DNA from: Gammaproteobacteria bacterium
GTDB taxonomy: Bacteria; Pseudomonadota; Gammaproteobacteria; UBA6429; Thiohalophilaceae
Assembly: GCA_024639445.1 (NCBI GenBank)
Contig: JAHEIJ010000140.1
Coordinates: 1 to 6,192 of the forward strand
Direction of reading: 5' to 3'
DNA length: 6,192 nt
Shown here: in pieces, positions 6,044 through 6,192 of the stretch
Position numbering within the stretch: position 1 is the stretch's first letter
Layout: each line of letters starts with the position of its first letter
Translations under genes and position numbers: made by a program
Notes under the pieces: generated by a model
The model's input: the letters and a program-made list of their open reading frames with translations, nothing else
Told to the model about the DNA's origin: nothing
Database searches by the model: none

Positions 6044-6192
6044 TTATTTACCAAATAACATGGTGGAAGCTAATTCCGCCACATCGACCGTGAGCGAAGT
6101 GTGGATGCCAAAATAGATGTTGCCGGCTATCAGTATCCAGGTCGGTATCAGCAACGTCAAAGGGGCTTCGTTGCGTGTTGCACAACCGGCCG
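6044..6192 (-). CDS. C-terminal end of another antiporter-like membrane subunit (cut by window edge)
   Basis: The last 48 codons of a gene entering from the right edge, in a frame open to the edge and stopping at TAA (6044-6046). The tail reads RNEAPLTLLIPTWILIAGN, then IYFGIHTSLTVDVAEL and ends LFGK. A charged EAP segment followed by a hydrophobic helix and an IYFG turn is what I expect at the C-terminus of NuoM/N-MrpD-type subunits. It therefore appears to be a third member of the family in this operon. It lies two bases upstream of the 485-residue subunit. The identification rests on a short tail and on the neighbourhood. Confidence 0.7.
   Translation of the reverse strand, partial: AGCATRNEAPLTLLIPTWILIAGNIYFGIHTSLTVDVAELASTMLFGK

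Noticed and set aside
5761..6093. Plus-strand open frame of 110 codons
   Set aside because: It is a shadow of the 485-residue antiporter subunit and overlaps conserved membrane segments read on the minus strand.

Overview
The window looks like chromosomal DNA from a gammaproteobacterium of roughly even base composition. The main reason is the gene order mltD (leftward), then a YafS-type methyltransferase, rnhA and dnaQ (rightward). This is a conserved gammaproteobacterial neighbourhood, known for example from Escherichia and Pseudomonas. The species cannot be named from the sequence.

Layout. Positions 1-318 (minus) hold the first 106 codons of a lipoprotein lytic transglycosylase of the MltD type, cut by the window edge, with a good sigma-70-like promoter at 341-370. 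Rightward from 465 come a degenerate class I SAM methyltransferase (465-1280) and ribonuclease HI (1280-1723), whose stop and start codons share one base. A 168-bp non-coding gap follows, filled almost exactly by an element with 24-nt inverted terminal arms built from a 7-nt unit (1728-1885). Then comes dnaQ (1892-2605), the proofreading subunit of DNA polymerase III. Its start codon sits six bases after the repeat arm and has no Shine-Dalgarno sequence.

From 2625 to the right edge everything is on the minus strand and convergent to dnaQ. It is a tightly packed membrane operon. In transcription order it encodes the C-terminal end of one NuoL/M/N-MrpD-type subunit (6044-6192), a complete 485-residue antiporter-like subunit (4584-6041), a 92-residue two-helix membrane protein (4303-4581), and a 561-residue antiporter-like subunit with a NuoL-like C-terminal extension (2625-4310). 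The gaps are 2 nt, 2 nt and an 8-nt overlap, so the products are probably made together as one complex. The family points to an Mrp/Mnh-like cation/proton antiporter or a related ion-pumping membrane module. No redox subunit is visible in the window, and the operon promoter lies beyond position 6192.

The rightward block concerns DNA maintenance (RNA:DNA hybrid removal, replication proofreading). The leftward right-hand block concerns ion and proton transport. The two are functionally unrelated neighbours. The most notable points are the inverted-repeat element that replaces the dnaQ leader, the substitution of the conserved transmembrane lysine by asparagine in the 561-residue subunit, its lateral-helix-like tail, and the small uncharacterised protein lodged between two antiporter-like subunits.
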